NCBI GenBank assembly: GCA_021737115.1
Contig: JAIPER010000207.1
Span: 1-6,557, forward strand
Source: Desulfohalobiaceae bacterium
GTDB taxonomy: Bacteria > Desulfobacterota > Desulfovibrionia > Desulfovibrionales > Desulfothermaceae
Direction of reading: 5' to 3'
Length of the DNA: 6,557 nucleotides
In this document: positions 6,274-6,557 of the stretch, one piece after another
Position numbering within the stretch: position 1 is the first letter of the stretch
Layout: each line of letters begins with the position of its first letter
Made by a program: the position numbers and the translations under genes
The notes under the pieces: generated by a model
Seen by the model: the letters and a program-made list of their open reading frames with translations, nothing else
Database searches by the model: none
What the model was told of the DNA's origin: nothing

Positions 6274-6373
6274 CGTCATTCCGGTAAAAGAACGTCATCC
6301 TGGACCCCTATCCGGGAGCCGGAGTCCAGTTTGAAAATGTAAGAGCTGGACCCCGGTCTACGCCGGGGTGACG
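6274..6373. repeat. Palindromic intergenic repeat element
   Basis: CGTCATTCCGG (6274-6284) and CCGGGGTGACG (6363-6373) are terminal inverted repeats, 9 of 11 matching and fully pairable with G-U. A second copy of the left end, CGTCATCCTGG, lies at 6293-6303. Inside, CTGGACCCC occurs directly repeated at 6300-6308 and 6346-6354. Either copy can pair with GGAGTCCAG (6321-6329). CCCCGG/CCGGGG (6351-6356 and 6363-6368) forms a compact hairpin. The GTCATTCCGG...CCGGGGTGACG layout resembles dispersed non-coding elements common in proteobacterial intergenic DNA. Confidence 0.6.
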
Positions 6374-6452
6374 GAGAAAGAAAAATCAAGTTTCATACGA
6401 GGGGTCAGGGGGCGGAAGACAGAGGTCGCCCATTAAAAGGCCCTATGTCAAG

Positions 6453-6500
6453 AGACAAATTTCTCCTGTGCTAGAGAAAGACAAACTTTCCCTTGCTTAG
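6453..6500 (+). repeat. Imperfect direct repeat of period 26
   Basis: AGACAAATTTCTCC starting at 6453 recurs as AGACAAACTTTCCC starting at 6479. Over 22 bp each, 15 positions match, both ending in TAG. A GAAAG/CTTTC hairpin (6476-6490) spans the second unit. They lie directly upstream of the boxA-like motif and may belong to the same leader. Confidence 0.4.
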
Positions 6501-6535
6501 GTAAGTAGTTGGTTTTGTTACAGTTCCGGTTTCCC

Positions 6536-6547
6536 GTTCTTTGACAA
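6536..6547 (+). promoter_or_regulatory. boxA-like antitermination motif
   Basis: GTTCTTTGACAA matches the bacterial boxA consensus (about GYTCTTTRANA), the RNA site bound by NusB-S10 in antitermination complexes. BoxA is known from rRNA leaders and from CRISPR array leaders. Downstream sequence is cut off 10 bp later, so what it serves cannot be seen. A 12-bp chance match is possible. Confidence 0.35.
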
Positions 6548-6557
6548 CTTCTGGGAG

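Larger units (their letters stand above)
6137..6557. other. Non-coding region with repeats downstream of the ATPase
   Basis: No credible gene is present on either strand. The region holds heptanucleotide repeats (6146-6210), a perfect TTTGATCAAA palindrome (6240-6249), a roughly 100-bp palindromic element (6274-6373), a direct-repeat pair of period 26 (6453-6500) and a boxA-like motif (6536-6547) close to the window edge. A short CTGCC/GGCAG hairpin (6213-6230) follows the ATPase but has no T-tract, so no intrinsic terminator is called. Confidence 0.6.

Overview
The window carries three complete genes, all on the + strand, with part of a fourth gene running off the left edge on the - strand. 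The + strand set is a PilZ-domain protein (440-1579), a large TPR-repeat lipoprotein of the PrsT type (1621-4110) and a membrane-anchored ExeA/GspA-like AAA ATPase (4277-6136). PrsT-type TPR lipoproteins and this ATPase subfamily are known companions of exosortase A (XrtA)/PEP-CTERM and exopolysaccharide loci in Gram-negative bacteria, so this is probably an edge of such a locus. No exosortase, glycosyltransferase or PEP-CTERM substrate is visible here. The lipoprotein signal, the inner-membrane topology and the gene set point to a Gram-negative bacterium. My best guess is a deltaproteobacterium (Desulfobacterota), judged from general resemblance only and held with low confidence.

Layout. Positions 1-60 hold the first 20 codons of a leftward gene whose ribosome-binding site sits in the loop of a perfect hairpin. 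Positions 61-439 are an AT-rich divergent intergenic region. It contains a 31-bp interrupted palindrome overlapping the -35 of a plausible sigma-70 promoter, then a long leader with a 9-bp hairpin. The PilZ gene is AT-rich (about 37% GC in a sampled line) and the TPR gene follows after 41 bp with no terminator. GC rises sharply just after the TPR signal-peptide region. Between the TPR gene and the ATPase lie 166 bp holding a 27-codon ORF, coupled by ATGA overlap, that runs into an inverted-repeat element. Positions 6137-6557 carry no gene. They hold heptanucleotide repeats, a 100-bp palindromic intergenic element and, at the right edge, a boxA-like antitermination motif of the kind found in rRNA and CRISPR leaders.

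How the genes may work together (inference). The PilZ protein would sense cyclic di-GMP and pass the state on through a divergent histidine-kinase-like core. The TPR lipoprotein would scaffold envelope assembly of polysaccharide or exported protein. The ATPase would drive or gate assembly from the cytoplasmic face while its periplasmic end touches peptidoglycan. The most striking observation is that this end looks like the C-terminal lobe of a T4-type phage lysozyme, without the catalytic N-lobe, where relatives such as ExeA/GspA carry a standard peptidoglycan-binding domain.
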